Assembly (NCBI RefSeq): GCF_001698125.1
Contig: NZ_CP013854.1
Location: forward strand, 4,340,001 to 4,404,000
Length of the DNA: 64,000 bases
Direction of reading: 5' to 3'
Origin: Pseudonocardia sp. HH130630-07
GTDB taxonomy: Bacteria; Actinomycetota; Actinomycetes; Mycobacteriales; Pseudonocardiaceae
Positions within the stretch are counted from its first letter, which is position 1, and each line of letters starts with the position of its first letter. The notes beneath the pieces were generated by a model. That model ran no database searches and was not told where the DNA came from. It saw only the letters and a list, made by a program, of their open reading frames with translations. The position numbers were made by a program, and so were the translations under genes. Positions 1 through 10,458 of this stretch are shown here, in pieces.

Positions 1-329
1 GGCCACGAGTACTGCGCCCCGGGTGCCGGGATCCCGGCACCCGGAGGCCGCGCCGGCGCCGGGGGCCGCGGCGCCGGGGGAGGTGCCCGGTCCGCGGTAC
101 CCGGTGCGTCCCCGGCCGGCGGCGCGCCGACGGGCGGCGGGCCGGTGGGCGGATCCGCGCGCCCCGTACCGGGCGCGAGTACCGCGAGGACGGTCACGAG
201 CACGGCGGCCAGCACGGCGCCGAGGACGGCGCCGTCGCGCGCCCGCCGCCGCCACCACGCACCCCGGGACCCGCTGCCCGGCCCGGCACCCGGTGCTCCC
301 GGCGTCGCCGGGAGGAGGATCGTCGTCAC
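1..329 (-). CDS. N-terminal part of a membrane-anchored/secreted M23-type peptidase (partial)
   Basis: The gene runs leftward out of the window; about 109 codons are visible from a GTG at 327-329. The translation starts MTTILLPATPGAPG, has a basic stretch (WWRRRARDG) and one hydrophobic segment (about residues 36-52, AVLGAVLAAVLVTVLAVL). A Pro/Ala/Gly-rich linker follows and it ends in GAQYSW at the edge. A divergent M23 (LytM-type) peptidase with an aromatic-Trp-Pro lead-in is a common neighbour of rpsB in actinobacteria, and this layout fits. The catalytic domain lies outside the window, so the peptidase assignment rests on context and on the N-terminal architecture. Confidence 0.55.
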   Translation of the reverse strand, partial: MTTILLPATPGAPGAGPGSGSRGAWWRRRARDGAVLGAVLAAVLVTVLAVLAPGTGRADPPTGPPPVGAPPAGDAPGTADRAPPPAPRPPAPARPPGAGIPAPGAQYSW

Positions 330-707
330 CGGTCCAGCCTGCGCCGCCCGGGCCCGGCCGGTGGGATCGTCTCCCCGGCTGTGGACGTACCCGCCGGTTG
401 TGGACGGCCGGGCCCGTCGGCGGGCTCCGCTGCAGTCGCCCCGGAGGGCCCGGCGTACACTCGTTCCCGCACCACGTCCGTTCGTGGTGACTTCGCGCGC
501 CCGCCTGCCCACGCGCCGTCCCCTCCGGGGTGCGGCGCCGGGACCGGAGGCCGGGCGGTCCCGGCGATCCCGTCGTCACAGCACCACCGACGCGGGAGCG
601 CAGGGTCCGGCCCCGTGACGAGCGCCAGGGCGGTCCACCACCGGTGGTCCCGCAGAACCGCACGCGCGGCCTCACCGCCGCGCCGACACGAGAGGTGAAC
701 GCAGGCC
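330..707 (+). promoter_or_regulatory. Intergenic leader between the M23 gene and rpsB; candidate promoter
   Basis: This 378-bp stretch has no convincing gene. TACACT at 456-461 fits an actinobacterial -10 hexamer (TAnnnT) and would give a leader of roughly 240 nt before rpsB. No good TTGACA-like -35 is visible at 17-18 bp spacing. A purine-rich ribosome binding site (AGAGGTGA) precedes the rpsB ATG. The promoter call is weak. Confidence 0.3.
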
Positions 708-1601
708 ATGGCCGTCGTCACCATGAAGCAGCTGCTCGACAGCGGCGTGCACTTCGGGCACCAGACCCGTCGCTGGAACCCGAAGATGAAGCGCTACATC
801 CTCACCGAGCGCAACGGCATCTACATCATCGACCTGCAGCAGACGCTGTCCTACATCGACCGGGCCTACGAGTTCGTGCGCGAGACCGTCGCGCACGGCG
901 GCACGATCATGTTCGTCGGCACCAAGAAGCAGGCGCAGGAGGCCATCGCCGAGGAGGCGAGCCGGGTCAACATGCCGTACGTCAACCAGCGCTGGCTGGG
1001 CGGCATGCTCACCAACTTCCAGACCGTGCACCGTCGCCTGCAGCGCCTCAAGGAGCTCGAGGCGATGGAGGAGACCGGCGGGTTCGAGGGTCGCAACAAG
1101 CGCGAGATCCTCACGCTGACCCGGGAGAAGGACAAGCTCGCGAAGACCCTCGGCGGTATCCGCGACATGTCCCGGGTCCCGTCCGCCATCTGGATCGTGG
1201 ACACCAAGAAGGAGCACATCGCCGTCGGCGAGGCCCGGAAGCTCAACATCCCGGTCGTCTCCATCCTGGACACCAACTGCGACCCGGACGAGGTCGACTT
1301 CCCGATCCCGGGCAACGACGACGCGATCCGGTCCGCCGCGCTGCTGACCAAGGTCGTCGCCAAGGCCGCCGCCGACGGTCTGGTCGCCCGCGGCCAGCGT
1401 CGTGGCGAGGGTGGCGACAGCGGCTCCGGCGAGCAGCCGCTGGCCGAGTGGGAGCAGGACGTGCTGGCCGGCAACGAGGTCGGCTCGGACGGCGCGAGCC
1501 TGTCCGCCGCGGGTAGTGACGGCGCCGCCGCCACCGCCGGTGGCGACGGTTCGGCCGCTGCGGCCGCCCCGGCGTCGACCAGCAACGGCACCCAGAACTG
1601 A
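708..1601 (+). CDS. rpsB: 30S ribosomal protein S2
   Basis: This is ribosomal protein S2 of the small subunit, needed for late 30S assembly and S1 binding. The 297-residue product opens [20 protein letters not shown], the typical S2 start, and contains the conserved FVGTKKQAQ and RWLGGMLTN blocks. The S2 fold ends near residue 230. The last 60 or so residues are a low-complexity Ala/Gly/Ser/Asp tail, as in other actinobacterial S2 proteins. It starts the translation block rpsB-tsf-frr-cdsA. A perfect 14-bp hairpin follows the stop codon. Confidence 0.97.
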   Translation: MAVVTMKQLLDSGVHFGHQTRRWNPKMKRYILTERNGIYIIDLQQTLSYIDRAYEFVRETVAHGGTIMFVGTKKQAQEAIAEEASRVNMPYVNQRWLGGMLTNFQTVHRRLQRLKELEAMEETGGFEGRNKREILTLTREKDKLAKTLGGIRDMSRVPSAIWIVDTKKEHIAVGEARKLNIPVVSILDTNCDPDEVDFPIPGNDDAIRSAALLTKVVAKAAADGLVARGQRRGEGGDSGSGEQPLAEWEQDVLAGNEVGSDGASLSAAGSDGAAATAGGDGSAAAAAPASTSNGTQN

Positions 1602-1605
1602 TCTG

Positions 1606-1644
1606 CACGGGGAGGGCCGGCCGCTGCGGTCGGCCCTCCCCGTG
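1606..1644 (+). terminator. Hairpin between rpsB and tsf (terminator/attenuator)
   Basis: CACGGGGAGGGCCG (1606-1619) pairs perfectly with CGGCCCTCCCCGTG (1631-1644) across an 11-nt loop. There is no U-tract, as is usual in actinobacteria. It sits 5 nt after rpsB and about 48 nt before tsf, so it may partly terminate and set the rpsB:tsf ratio. Confidence 0.65.
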
Positions 1645-1691
1645 ACCTGGTGATCCATTCCCGTCACGACCCAGAGGACGAGAGACACCTG

Positions 1692-2507
1692 ATGGCGAAC
1701 TACACCGCCGCCGACGTCAAGCGGCTCCGGGACCTCACCGGCTCCGGAATGATGGACTGCAAGAAGGCCCTGGAGGAGTCCGAGGGCGACTTCGACAAGG
1801 CCGTGGAGCTCCTCCGCATCAAGGGTGCGAAGGACGTGGGCAAGCGCGCCGAGCGCGCCACCGCGAACGGCCTGGTCGTCGCCGAGGGCGGCACCCTGGT
1901 CGAGCTCGACTGCGAGACCGACTTCGTCGCGAAGTCCGAGGACTTCATCGCGCTGGCCGAGCGCATCCTGGCCGCTGCCGTCGAGCAGGCCCCGGCCGAC
2001 CTCGACGCGCTGAGCGCCGCCAAGCTCGACGACAAGACCGTCGGCGAGGCCGTGCAGGAGCTGTCCGCGCGGATCGGCGAGAAGTTCGAGCTGAAGCGCT
2101 ACGCGCACGTCGACGGCGAGGCCGCCGTCTACCTGCACAAGCGCGCGACCGACCTGCCCCCGCAGATCGGCGTCCTGCTCTCCTACGACGGTGCCGACGC
2201 CGAGGCCGCCCGCGGCCTGGCGATGCAGGTCGCCGCCGCCCGCCCGCAGTACCTGACGCGTGAGCAGGTCCCGGCGGACGTCGTGGAGAACGAGAAGAAG
2301 ATCGCCGAGGCGACCGCCCGCGAGGAGGGCAAGCCCGAGCAGGTCCTGCCGCGGATCGTCGAGGGCCGGGTCAACGGCTACTACAAGGACGTCGTGCTCC
2401 TCGAGCAGGCCTCCGTGGTCGACCCGAAGAAGTCCGTCAAGGCCGTCGCCGACGAGGCGGGTCTGACGATCAAGGACTTCGTCCGCTTCGAGGTCGGCCA
2501 GAACTGA
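1692..2507 (+). CDS. tsf: Elongation factor Ts
   Basis: EF-Ts is the guanine-nucleotide exchange factor that recycles EF-Tu-GDP. The 271-residue product starts [20 protein letters not shown], with the N-terminal UBA-like domain and the [10 protein letters not shown] signature, and contains the TDFVAK motif essential for the EF-Tu contact. I chose the ATG at 1692 because it begins the conserved N-terminus and follows a purine-rich GAGGACGAGAG. An upstream in-frame start would add 14 non-conserved residues. The length is typical. pyrH, the usual next gene, is not there. Confidence 0.97.
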   Translation: MANYTAADVKRLRDLTGSGMMDCKKALEESEGDFDKAVELLRIKGAKDVGKRAERATANGLVVAEGGTLVELDCETDFVAKSEDFIALAERILAAAVEQAPADLDALSAAKLDDKTVGEAVQELSARIGEKFELKRYAHVDGEAAVYLHKRATDLPPQIGVLLSYDGADAEAARGLAMQVAAARPQYLTREQVPADVVENEKKIAEATAREEGKPEQVLPRIVEGRVNGYYKDVVLLEQASVVDPKKSVKAVADEAGLTIKDFVRFEVGQN

Positions 2508-2513
2508 CCCTCG

Positions 2514-2560
2514 CACCCGGTGTCCGGGCGGTGCGCACGGCGTCGCCCGGGCACGGGGTG
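2514..2560 (+). terminator. Long hairpin in the tsf-frr gap, where pyrH normally lies
   Basis: The 17-nt arms 2514-2530 and 2544-2560 pair at 15 of 17 positions (one further pair can be G-U) around a 13-nt loop. The entire tsf-frr gap is only 101 bp and has no coding potential. The hairpin probably terminates or attenuates tsf transcripts. The sequence after it (2561-2608) would have to hold any frr promoter, though no clear hexamers were found. Confidence 0.5.
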
Positions 2561-2608
2561 AGAGGATCGGTCATCACACCGCGAGTACGACAGGCCGGGG
2601 GAACAACC

Positions 2609-3166
2609 GTGATCGAGGAAACCCTCTTCGACGTCGAGGAGAAGATGGAGAAGGCCGTGGGCGTCGCCCGCGACGACCTCACCGGTGTGCGCACCGGCCG
2701 GGCCACTCCGAACATGTTCTCCCGGGTCGTCGTGGACTACTACGGCGCCTTCACCCCGCTGAACCAGCTCGCGTCGGTCTCCGTCCCGGAGGCGCGGATG
2801 GCCGTCATCAAGCCGTACGACGCCAGCCAGCTCAAGGCGATGGAGAAGGCGATCGCCGACTCCGACCTCGGCGTCAACCCCTCCAACGACGGCCAGATCA
2901 TCCGCGTGATCATCCCGCAGCTGTCCGAGGAGCGCCGCCGGGACATGGTCAAGGTCGCCCGGAGCAAGGGCGAGGACGCCCGGGTCGTGATGCGCGCGCT
3001 GCGCCGCAAGGCGATGGACGAGCTGCACCGCATCCAGCGTGACGGCGAGGCCGGCGAGGACGAGGTCGCCCGCGCCGAGAAGGAGCTGCAGGGCGTCACG
3101 GACCGCTACGTCGCACAGATCGACGAGCTGGTCAAGAACAAGGAAGCCGAGCTCCTCGAGGTCTGA
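2609..3166 (+). CDS. frr: Ribosome recycling factor
   Basis: RRF splits post-termination ribosomes together with EF-G. The protein is 185 residues, exactly the family's usual length, reading from a GTG ([17 protein letters not shown]). It has the conserved [19 protein letters not shown] segment and the C-terminal [17 protein letters not shown] helix. The GTG is preceded by CAGGCCGGGGGAACAACC. Starting at the upstream in-frame ATG would add 26 unrelated residues. cdsA starts 5 bp after the stop, so the two are probably cotranscribed. Confidence 0.97.
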   Translation: MIEETLFDVEEKMEKAVGVARDDLTGVRTGRATPNMFSRVVVDYYGAFTPLNQLASVSVPEARMAVIKPYDASQLKAMEKAIADSDLGVNPSNDGQIIRVIIPQLSEERRRDMVKVARSKGEDARVVMRALRRKAMDELHRIQRDGEAGEDEVARAEKELQGVTDRYVAQIDELVKNKEAELLEV

Positions 3167-3170
3167 CCCG

Positions 3171-4106
3171 GTGTCCTTCTCCTCCGACGCAGCCGTCCCC
3201 GTGACCTCCGACCTGCCCGGCGACGGGCCGGCCGGCGGTTCGGTGACCCCGGAGGGCCCCCGGCTCGTCCGGGGTATGAAGGGCTACAAGCGCTCGCGGC
3301 TGGGCCGCAACCTCCTCGCCGCGATCGGCGTCGGGGTCGGGATGGGCGCGGTCATCCTGCTCAGCCTGCTGATCGTGCCGCAGGGCTTCGTCGCGCTGCT
3401 CGCGATCTGCACGGGCATCGCGACCTGGGAGCTGGCCGGGGCGCTGCGCCGCGGCGCCGACATCCGGGTCTCGGTGCCGGTGCTGCTCGTCGGCGGGCAG
3501 GCGATCGTCTGGGCGTCCTGGCCGTTCGGCCTGCACGGTGTGGCGGTGGCCCTCGGCGCGACCGTGCTGGGCTGCCTGCTGTGGCGGATGCGCGAGGGCG
3601 CGGCGCACTTCGTGCGTGACATCAGCGCCTCGCTCTTCGTGGCGCTCTACGTGCCCCTGCTGGTCGCGTTCGCGGTGCAGCTGACCGTCGCCCCCCAGGG
3701 CGTGGGCCGGGTCCTCACCTTCCTGCTGTGCGTGATCGCCTCCGACGTCGGCGGCTACGCGGCCGGGGTCGTGGCCGGCCGGCACCCGATGGCGCCGACG
3801 ATCAGCCCGAAGAAGTCCTGGGAGGGCTTCGCGGGCTCCCAGATCGCCGGGATGATCGCCGGGTCGCTCTGCGTGGCGCTGTTCTTCGGCGAGGCCTGGT
3901 ACTGGGGCACCCTGGTCGGCGCCCTGCTGGTCGCCACGGCCACCCTCGGAGATCTCGTCGAGTCCCTGGTCAAGCGGGACATCGGCATCAAGGACATGGG
4001 CACGCTGCTGCCCGGCCACGGCGGGCTGCTCGACCGGATGGACTCGCTGCTGCCGACCGCGTTCGTCGCGTGGGCGGTGCTCGGGATCGTCGTCCCGGCC
4101 GGGTGA
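3171..4106 (+). CDS. cdsA: Phosphatidate cytidylyltransferase
   Basis: CDP-diacylglycerol synthase makes CDP-DAG from phosphatidate and CTP, the branch point of membrane phospholipid synthesis. The 311-residue protein has a soluble N-terminal extension, then about seven hydrophobic segments from residue 40 on. It carries the CdsA signature near the C-terminus (SLVKRDIGIKDMGTLLPGHG, then GLLDRMDS) with the invariant Lys, Asp and His-Gly-Gly positions. I used the GTG 5 bp after frr; a second in-frame GTG at 3201 is an alternative start. The stop overlaps the next start (TGATG). Confidence 0.93.
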   Translation: MSFSSDAAVPVTSDLPGDGPAGGSVTPEGPRLVRGMKGYKRSRLGRNLLAAIGVGVGMGAVILLSLLIVPQGFVALLAICTGIATWELAGALRRGADIRVSVPVLLVGGQAIVWASWPFGLHGVAVALGATVLGCLLWRMREGAAHFVRDISASLFVALYVPLLVAFAVQLTVAPQGVGRVLTFLLCVIASDVGGYAAGVVAGRHPMAPTISPKKSWEGFAGSQIAGMIAGSLCVALFFGEAWYWGTLVGALLVATATLGDLVESLVKRDIGIKDMGTLLPGHGGLLDRMDSLLPTAFVAWAVLGIVVPAG

Positions 4107-4852
4107 TGCGCAGCTTCGCCGGGTTCGGCGGGCAGCGCCGCCCCGGCCCGGCCATCCCGAGCCCGAACATCTGGAACTGGCCCGAGGTCTACGAGACCGA
4201 GAACCGGGCGCAGGACGCCGACGGCGCCCTCTGGGCCGCGCTGCGCGAGCAGACCGGGGACTGGGACGGCGCCGACGTCGTCGACATCGGCTGCGGCGAC
4301 GGCTTCCACCTGCCGCACTTCGCCGAGCGGGCGCGCAGTGTCGTCGGCGTCGAGCCGCATCCGCCGCTGGTCGAACGGGCCCGGCGGCGGTGCGCCGGTG
4401 ACGACCGCATCTCGGTGGTCGCGGCCGGTGCGGAGCGGTTGCCGCTGCCGGACGGCTCGGCCGACCTGGTGCACGCCCGGACGGCGTACTTCTTCGGCCC
4501 GGGATGCGAGCCGGGGCTGGCCGAGGCCGAGCGGGTGCTGCGGCCGGGCGGGGTGCTCGCCGTCGTCGACCTGGACTTCACCGCCCGGCCCTACGGGACC
4601 TGGCTGCGCGCCGACCTGCCGCGCTACGACCCGCCCGCGGTGGACCGGTTCTTCGCCGCCCACGGGTTCACCCTGCGCCGGGTGCGCTCCACCTGGCGGT
4701 TCGCCGAGCGGGCCGACCTCGAAGAGGTGCTGCGCATCGAGTTCTCGGCGCGGACCGCCCGCCGGGCCATCGACGACGTCGCGGGCCTGACCGTCCCGGT
4801 CGGCTACCGGCTGCACACCCGAACCCGGGCCGCGGGGCTCGTCCTGCCCTGA
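4106..4852 (+). CDS. Class I SAM-dependent methyltransferase
   Basis: The 248-residue protein belongs to the Methyltransf_11/25 type. The SAM-binding motif I is VVDIGCGDGFHLP (about residues 58-70), the acidic ribose-binding residue is in VVGVEPHP, and a motif IV-like LVHARTAYFF and post-motif VLRPGGVLAVVDLD are also present. Its ATG shares one base with the cdsA stop, so translation is probably coupled. The substrate is unknown. The position after cdsA suggests a conserved actinobacterial gene, but nothing in the sequence identifies what it methylates. Confidence 0.85.
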   Translation: MRSFAGFGGQRRPGPAIPSPNIWNWPEVYETENRAQDADGALWAALREQTGDWDGADVVDIGCGDGFHLPHFAERARSVVGVEPHPPLVERARRRCAGDDRISVVAAGAERLPLPDGSADLVHARTAYFFGPGCEPGLAEAERVLRPGGVLAVVDLDFTARPYGTWLRADLPRYDPPAVDRFFAAHGFTLRRVRSTWRFAERADLEEVLRIEFSARTARRAIDDVAGLTVPVGYRLHTRTRAAGLVLP

Positions 4853-4874
4853 GCCCCGCGGCGGGCGGATGCGG

Positions 4875-5369
4875 TCAGGAGAGGGTGATCGACCCGTCGG
4901 CGACGGTCACCGGACGCTGCTGCAGCGGCTCCTGGGCCGGTCCCTGCAGCACGGCGCCGTCGAGACCGAACCGGCTGTTGTGGCAGGGGCAGACGATCTG
5001 GCCCTCGGCGATCGAGGCGACCGCACAGCCCTGGTGCGGGCAGACGGCCGACAGCCCGGTGTACTGGCCGGCGGCGGCCTGGGTCACCACGACCTGCTGG
5101 TCGGCGTAGATCTTCCCGCCACCGACCGGGACCTCCGACGCCGGGCCGAGCGCGGTGCCGGGTGCGCCCTGCGGGGCGTCCCCGGCCTCCTGCTGACCGC
5201 CGGCGTCGTCGGTGGTGCCGCCACCGCCGCAGGCCGCGACCGCACCGACGGCGACGGCTCCGGCGCCGGCGAACGCGGCGCGGCGGCCGAAGGCCGGGCC
5301 GCCGCGCGGGGCGGTGGGCTCGGCGTTCTCGGCGTCTGAGGTGGGAACTGTCCGTTCGGGGAGGGTCAT
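4875..5369 (-). CDS. Rieske [2Fe-2S] domain protein, Tat-type lipoprotein
   Basis: The 164-residue protein has a twin-arginine stretch ([12 protein letters not shown]), a hydrophobic run and a lipobox-like AVAAC followed by Gly residues, so it is probably exported folded through Tat and lipid-anchored. The C-terminal half is a small Rieske fold with both cluster-binding motifs: CPHQGC, and CPCHNS about 17 residues later. The size matches stand-alone Rieske/QcrA-like electron-transfer proteins of actinobacteria rather than the cytochrome bc1 subunit. It is convergent with the methyltransferase gene and divergent from the next membrane-protein gene. The redox partner is unknown. Confidence 0.85.
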   Translation of the reverse strand: MTLPERTVPTSDAENAEPTAPRGGPAFGRRAAFAGAGAVAVGAVAACGGGGTTDDAGGQQEAGDAPQGAPGTALGPASEVPVGGGKIYADQQVVVTQAAAGQYTGLSAVCPHQGCAVASIAEGQIVCPCHNSRFGLDGAVLQGPAQEPLQQRPVTVADGSITLS

Positions 5370-5636
5370 CGCGCTCCTCGGGGAGGGCGGGCCACGCGGG
5401 CCCGCTGGGTGGTGGTGTCCCGGGTGGGCGTTCGGGGGCCGCACCCGTCGGGCCGGATCGGGACGGATCCCGGCGTCGGCCGCCCCCAGCGTCCCACGAT
5501 GTCCGATTCGCGGCCGTCGGACTCCCCGGTCGTGCACGGACCGCACCCGATCCGCCACCTGAGCTCCGCAGGACACCGCTCACCGGGCCCGGGGGAGTGG
5601 CGGCGAACGGGCGAGCGGTGTCGCTACCGTGGGTGC

Positions 5637-6227
5637 ATGCCGTACACGATGCGCCAACCCTCGCTCGGTGTACCCGCGCCGAGCCTCGAGATCGTGCTCG
5701 GACTCCTGGCCTGGACCGTGGGTGCGGGTGGCCTCGGCGGCGGCCTGGCGACCGTCCTCGTCGCGCTCGGGGTGTTCCTCACCGCCTACCTGTGGATCGT
5801 CCGGCGCCGCAACGCGGCGACGGCGGTGACCCTGCATCCCGAGCGCAAGCGGCGGATGCAGCGGCTGATCCTGGTCGGGGTCGCCGGGATCGTGCTGCTG
5901 CCGACGCTGCTCGCCCTGGTGAGCTGGGGCGAGCTGGCGACGGCGCTGTCCGCGGCCCTGGTCGGCGTCCTGCTGATCCTGGCCTCCACGGTGCTGGAGG
6001 AGCGCACCCTGGTCGCCACCGGCGGCCTGGTGCTGCTGCTCGCCGCGTTCGGGGCGTACCTGGCGCTGTCCTACGAGGGGCAGGGCACCGGCTCGTCGCA
6101 ACCGGTGATCGGGATCGGCGCCGGGCTGGTCCTGTGGATCTCCGCGATGCGCCGGCTCGGCATCCTCCACGATCTCGGCGCGACCCTGTCGCGGCGGTAC
6201 AACCTGCGCCTGCCCGGAGTGCGCTGA
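5637..6227 (+). CDS. Polytopic membrane protein, function unknown
   Basis: The 196-residue protein starts [15 protein letters not shown] and has about five hydrophobic segments: 15-32, 34-53, 76-95, 100-118 and 123-142, with a weaker one near 155-172. A basic loop [18 protein letters not shown] lies between the second and third. The C-terminus ([13 protein letters not shown]) is basic. No catalytic motif is recognisable. It sits 26 bp before rlmN on the same strand and may be cotranscribed with it. The ATG was chosen because hydrophobic membrane-protein sequence begins there; the upstream frame reads as unconserved coding shadow. Confidence 0.7.
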   Translation: MPYTMRQPSLGVPAPSLEIVLGLLAWTVGAGGLGGGLATVLVALGVFLTAYLWIVRRRNAATAVTLHPERKRRMQRLILVGVAGIVLLPTLLALVSWGELATALSAALVGVLLILASTVLEERTLVATGGLVLLLAAFGAYLALSYEGQGTGSSQPVIGIGAGLVLWISAMRRLGILHDLGATLSRRYNLRLPGVR

Positions 6228-6253
6228 GCGCGGCTGGCACACTGTTGGGTGCC

Positions 6254-7363
6254 ATGTCCAGCCTTCCGCTCGTCTTCGACGCCCCCCGCCGCGGCACGCC
6301 GCCCCGCCATCTCGCCGACGTCGCCCCGGCCGACCGTGCCGCCGTCGCGGCCGAACTGGGGCTGCCCCGGTTCCGGGTCGACCAGCTCGCCCGACACTAC
6401 TTCGGCCGGCTGACCGCCGACCCCGAGGCGATGACCGACCTGAACGCCGACGCACGGGCCAAGCTGGGCGCGCTGCTGCCGGCGCTGGTCACCCCGCTCA
6501 CCGAGAAGTCCTGTGACGGCGGAGCCACCCGCAAGACGCTGTGGCGCGGCCACGACGGCGTGCTCGCCGAGTCCGTGCTGATGCGCTACCCGGACCGGGC
6601 GACGGTCTGCGTCTCCAGCCAGGCCGGGTGCGGCATGGCGTGCCCGTTCTGCGCCACCGGCCAGGGCGGCCTGCAGCGGAACCTGTCCACCGGCGAGATC
6701 GTCGACCAGGTGCGGATGGCCGCCGCGGCGGCCCGGGACGGCCTGCTCGACGAGCCGACCCGGCTGTCGAACGTCGTCTTCATGGGGATGGGCGAGCCGC
6801 TGGCGAACTACAAGCGGGTGGTGGCCGCCGTCCGCCGGATCACCGACCCGGCACCCGACGGCCTCGGCATCTCCGCGCGCGGGGTCACCGTGTCCACCGT
6901 GGGCCTGGTCCCGGCGATCGACCGGCTGCGCGAGGAGGGGATCCCGGTGACCCTGGCGATCTCCCTGCACTGCCCGGACGACGAGCTGCGCGACACCCTG
7001 GTCCCGGTGAACAACCGGTGGAAGGTCTCCGAGGTCCTCGACGCCGGGCGCCGCTACGCCACGACGACGGGCCGCCGGCTGTCCATCGAGTACGCGCTGA
7101 TCCGTGACGTCAACGACCAGCCGTGGCGGGCCGACCTGCTCGGGAAGGTGCTCCGGCAGCGGATCGGCACGTCCCGGGTGCACGTCAACCTCATCCCGCT
7201 GAACCCGACCCCGGGCAGCGAGTGGGACGCGTCGCCGAAGCCGGTCGAGGAGGAGTTCGTGCGCCGGGTCCGCGCCGCCGGGGTGGCCTGCACGGTGCGC
7301 GACACCCGCGGCCAGGAGATCGACGCCGCCTGCGGCCAGCTCGCCGCCTCGCACTCCGGCTGA
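6254..7363 (+). CDS. rlmN: Dual-specificity 23S rRNA/tRNA adenine C2-methyltransferase
   Basis: RlmN is a radical-SAM enzyme that methylates C2 of A2503 in 23S rRNA and A37 of some tRNAs. In this 369-residue protein the cluster-binding CxxxCxxC is CGMACPFC (Cys126, 130, 133), followed by [16 protein letters not shown]. The GMGEP motif, SLHC segment and [10 protein letters not shown] are all present. A second catalytic Cys is expected in the C-terminal [10 protein letters not shown] block and is seen there. In many actinobacteria rlmN is close to dxr; here about 8.9 kb of other genes separate them. Confidence 0.95.
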   Translation: MSSLPLVFDAPRRGTPPRHLADVAPADRAAVAAELGLPRFRVDQLARHYFGRLTADPEAMTDLNADARAKLGALLPALVTPLTEKSCDGGATRKTLWRGHDGVLAESVLMRYPDRATVCVSSQAGCGMACPFCATGQGGLQRNLSTGEIVDQVRMAAAAARDGLLDEPTRLSNVVFMGMGEPLANYKRVVAAVRRITDPAPDGLGISARGVTVSTVGLVPAIDRLREEGIPVTLAISLHCPDDELRDTLVPVNNRWKVSEVLDAGRRYATTTGRRLSIEYALIRDVNDQPWRADLLGKVLRQRIGTSRVHVNLIPLNPTPGSEWDASPKPVEEEFVRRVRAAGVACTVRDTRGQEIDAACGQLAASHSG

Positions 7364-7422
7364 CCCGCTCCTCCGGCCACCGCCGCCCGGCCGGGCCCGG
7401 GGCAGGGGCGGCGGTGGCCCCC

Positions 7423-7452
7423 TGCCCGGCGGGAGGGCATTCCCGCCGGGCA
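7423..7452. terminator. Bidirectional terminator between rlmN and the ABC ATPase gene
   Basis: TGCCCGGCGGGA (7423-7434) and TCCCGCCGGGCA (7441-7452) form a perfect 12-bp stem with a 6-nt loop. It lies between the convergent genes rlmN (+) and the sugar ABC ATPase (-), so it can serve both. Confidence 0.75.
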
Positions 7453-7459
7453 GCCGGTG

Positions 7460-8584
<1,125 letters not shown>

Positions 8585-8638
8585 GGCGGGCCTCCTTCTG
8601 CTGGTTGAGCTTGTCGATGTGCTGGCCGGTCGTCCGGG

Positions 8639-9517
8639 TCACTTGACGGCACCGAAGGACAGGCCCTGCACGAGCTTGTTCTGGGCGATCCAGCCGATCA
8701 CGACCACGGGCAGCGCGGCGACGGTGGCCGCGGCGCACAGGCTGGCGAAGTACAGGCCCTCGGAGGTGATGAACCCGACCAGGTAGACCGGGACGGTCGC
8801 GGCCCGGGACGCGGTGAGGTTCACCGCGAAGAAGAACTCGTTCCAGGCGAAGATCATGCAGATCAGCGACGTGGCGGCGATGCCGGGCGAGATGACCGGC
8901 AGGACGACCTCGCGCAGCGACCGCCACAGCGAGGCACCGTCCATGCTCGCGGCCTCCAGGAGCTCCTTCGGGACCTCCTGGAAGAACGAGCGCATCATCC
9001 AGACCGCGATCGGCAGGTTCATCGCCGTGTAGAGCACGATCAGGGTCCAGATGTTGTCCAGCGCGCCCATGTAGTTCACGACCACGTAGATCGGGACGAT
9101 CGCGGCGACGACCGGCAGCATCTTGGTGGAGATGAAGAAGAACAGCACGTCCTGGGTCTTCTTCACCGGCCGCAGCGACAGCGCGAACGCCGCCGGGGTG
9201 CCCAGCACCAGTACCAGCACGGTGGACGCGACCGTCGCGAACAGCGAGTTGAGCAGGTAGGGCCCGACGCCGCCGGAGAAGACCTCGGCGAAGTTGTCGA
9301 ACGTCGGCGCGAAGAACACCGTCGGCGGGATGGTGACGGCCTGGGCCTCGGTCTTGAAGGCCGTCATGACCATCCACAGCACCGGGAAGAAGAACCCGAT
9401 GCCGACGATCCAGGCCAGCACCGTGAGCAGTGTCCCGGTCGCGCGGCCCTTCGGCCGGGCCGGCGTGACCGGTGCCGCGGTGGCGGCCGTACTGGTGGCC
9501 GTGGTGTCGGTGCTCAT
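8639..9517 (-). CDS. Carbohydrate ABC transporter permease (MalG type)
   Basis: This 292-residue inner-membrane permease has a Thr/Ala-rich cytoplasmic N-terminus, then six predicted membrane segments (first one around LLTVLAWIVGIGFFFPVLWMVM). The cytoplasmic EAA loop, EAASMDGASLWRSLREVVLPVISPG, couples to the ATPase. Its start overlaps the stop of the preceding permease gene by one base. It pairs with the MalF-type permease encoded just upstream. Confidence 0.9.
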   Translation of the reverse strand: MSTDTTATSTAATAAPVTPARPKGRATGTLLTVLAWIVGIGFFFPVLWMVMTAFKTEAQAVTIPPTVFFAPTFDNFAEVFSGGVGPYLLNSLFATVASTVLVLVLGTPAAFALSLRPVKKTQDVLFFFISTKMLPVVAAIVPIYVVVNYMGALDNIWTLIVLYTAMNLPIAVWMMRSFFQEVPKELLEAASMDGASLWRSLREVVLPVISPGIAATSLICMIFAWNEFFFAVNLTASRAATVPVYLVGFITSEGLYFASLCAAATVAALPVVVIGWIAQNKLVQGLSFGAVK

Positions 9518-10458
9518 CAGGCCTCCTCGGCCGCGGAGAAGCTGCGGAAGATCAGCCGCAGGGCCAGCGTCGCGATGATGATCGTCGCCACCACGGTGAC
9601 CACGCCCATCGCGGCGGACTCACCGATGTCGAAGCCCAGGAACGCGCGCTGGTAGATGTAGAACGGCAGGTTCGCCGACGCCGTCCCGGGCCCGCCCTGG
9701 GTCATCATGTAGATCGTGTCGAACGTGTTGACCAGGTAGATCGCGCCGAGGACGACGCCCAGCTCGATGAACCGCTGCAGGTGCGGCAGCGTGACCTCGC
9801 GGAACACCGCGAACCCGGTCGCGCCGTCCATCCGGGCGGCCTCGAGGACCTCCTGCGGCTGGGAGCCGAGCCCGGCCAGGATCAGCAGCATCATGAACGG
9901 CGTCCACTGCCAGACCAGCGCGATGATCACCGCGGCCCGCGGGAAGGTGGACACCCAGTCGGTCTGACCGGCGCCGAACGGGCCGAGCACGAAGTTGACC
10001 AGACCGTAGGTCGGGTCGAACAGCACCGACTTCCAGAGCAGCGCACCGGCGACCGGCGTGATCAGGAACGGCGTGATGATCAGGGTGCGGACGATCCCCC
10101 GGCCGACGAACGCCCGGTTGAGCAGCAGCGCGATGGCCAGGCCGATGACCATGGCGATGGCGACGGCGCCCAGCGTCAGCAGGATCGAGTTGAGGGCGAC
10201 GCCGCGGAACTGCGAGTCGGTGAACACGGTCGCGTAGTTGGTGAACCACACGAACCGCTGGCTACCGGGGTTGACCAGGTTCCAGGACTGCAGCGAGTAC
10301 CAGATGGTCACCAGGAACGGCAGCTGGGTGACGATGATCGTGAAGATCAGCGCCGGGAGCAGCGGGGCGCGGCGGATCCAGCCGTCCCGCCGGGCGGCCG
10401 CGGCGCCGGCGCCGGGCCGGTCCGGCGGCGCCTGTGGTGGGGTCTCGGTCACCGTCAC
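9517..10458 (-). CDS. Carbohydrate ABC transporter permease (MalF type)
   Basis: This 313-residue permease starts at a GTG that overlaps the stop of the binding-protein gene by 4 bp (GTGA), so they are translationally coupled. It has six hydrophobic segments, with LLPALIFTIIVTQLPFLVTI as the first, and the EAA motif EAARMDGATGFAVFREVTLPHL. The short N-terminus is usual for actinobacterial MalF homologues, which lack the large periplasmic loop of the enterobacterial protein. Confidence 0.9.
   Translation of the reverse strand: MTVTETPPQAPPDRPGAGAAAARRDGWIRRAPLLPALIFTIIVTQLPFLVTIWYSLQSWNLVNPGSQRFVWFTNYATVFTDSQFRGVALNSILLTLGAVAIAMVIGLAIALLLNRAFVGRGIVRTLIITPFLITPVAGALLWKSVLFDPTYGLVNFVLGPFGAGQTDWVSTFPRAAVIIALVWQWTPFMMLLILAGLGSQPQEVLEAARMDGATGFAVFREVTLPHLQRFIELGVVLGAIYLVNTFDTIYMMTQGGPGTASANLPFYIYQRAFLGFDIGESAAMGVVTVVATIIIATLALRLIFRSFSAAEEA

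Noticed and set aside
672..2516. A 614-codon open frame antisense to rpsB and tsf
   Set aside because: High-GC codon bias opens the antisense frame. The translation is low-complexity, rich in Gly/Arg/Leu/Val/Asp, with no motif, and both sense genes are certain. Other long antisense frames in the window were dismissed for the same reason.
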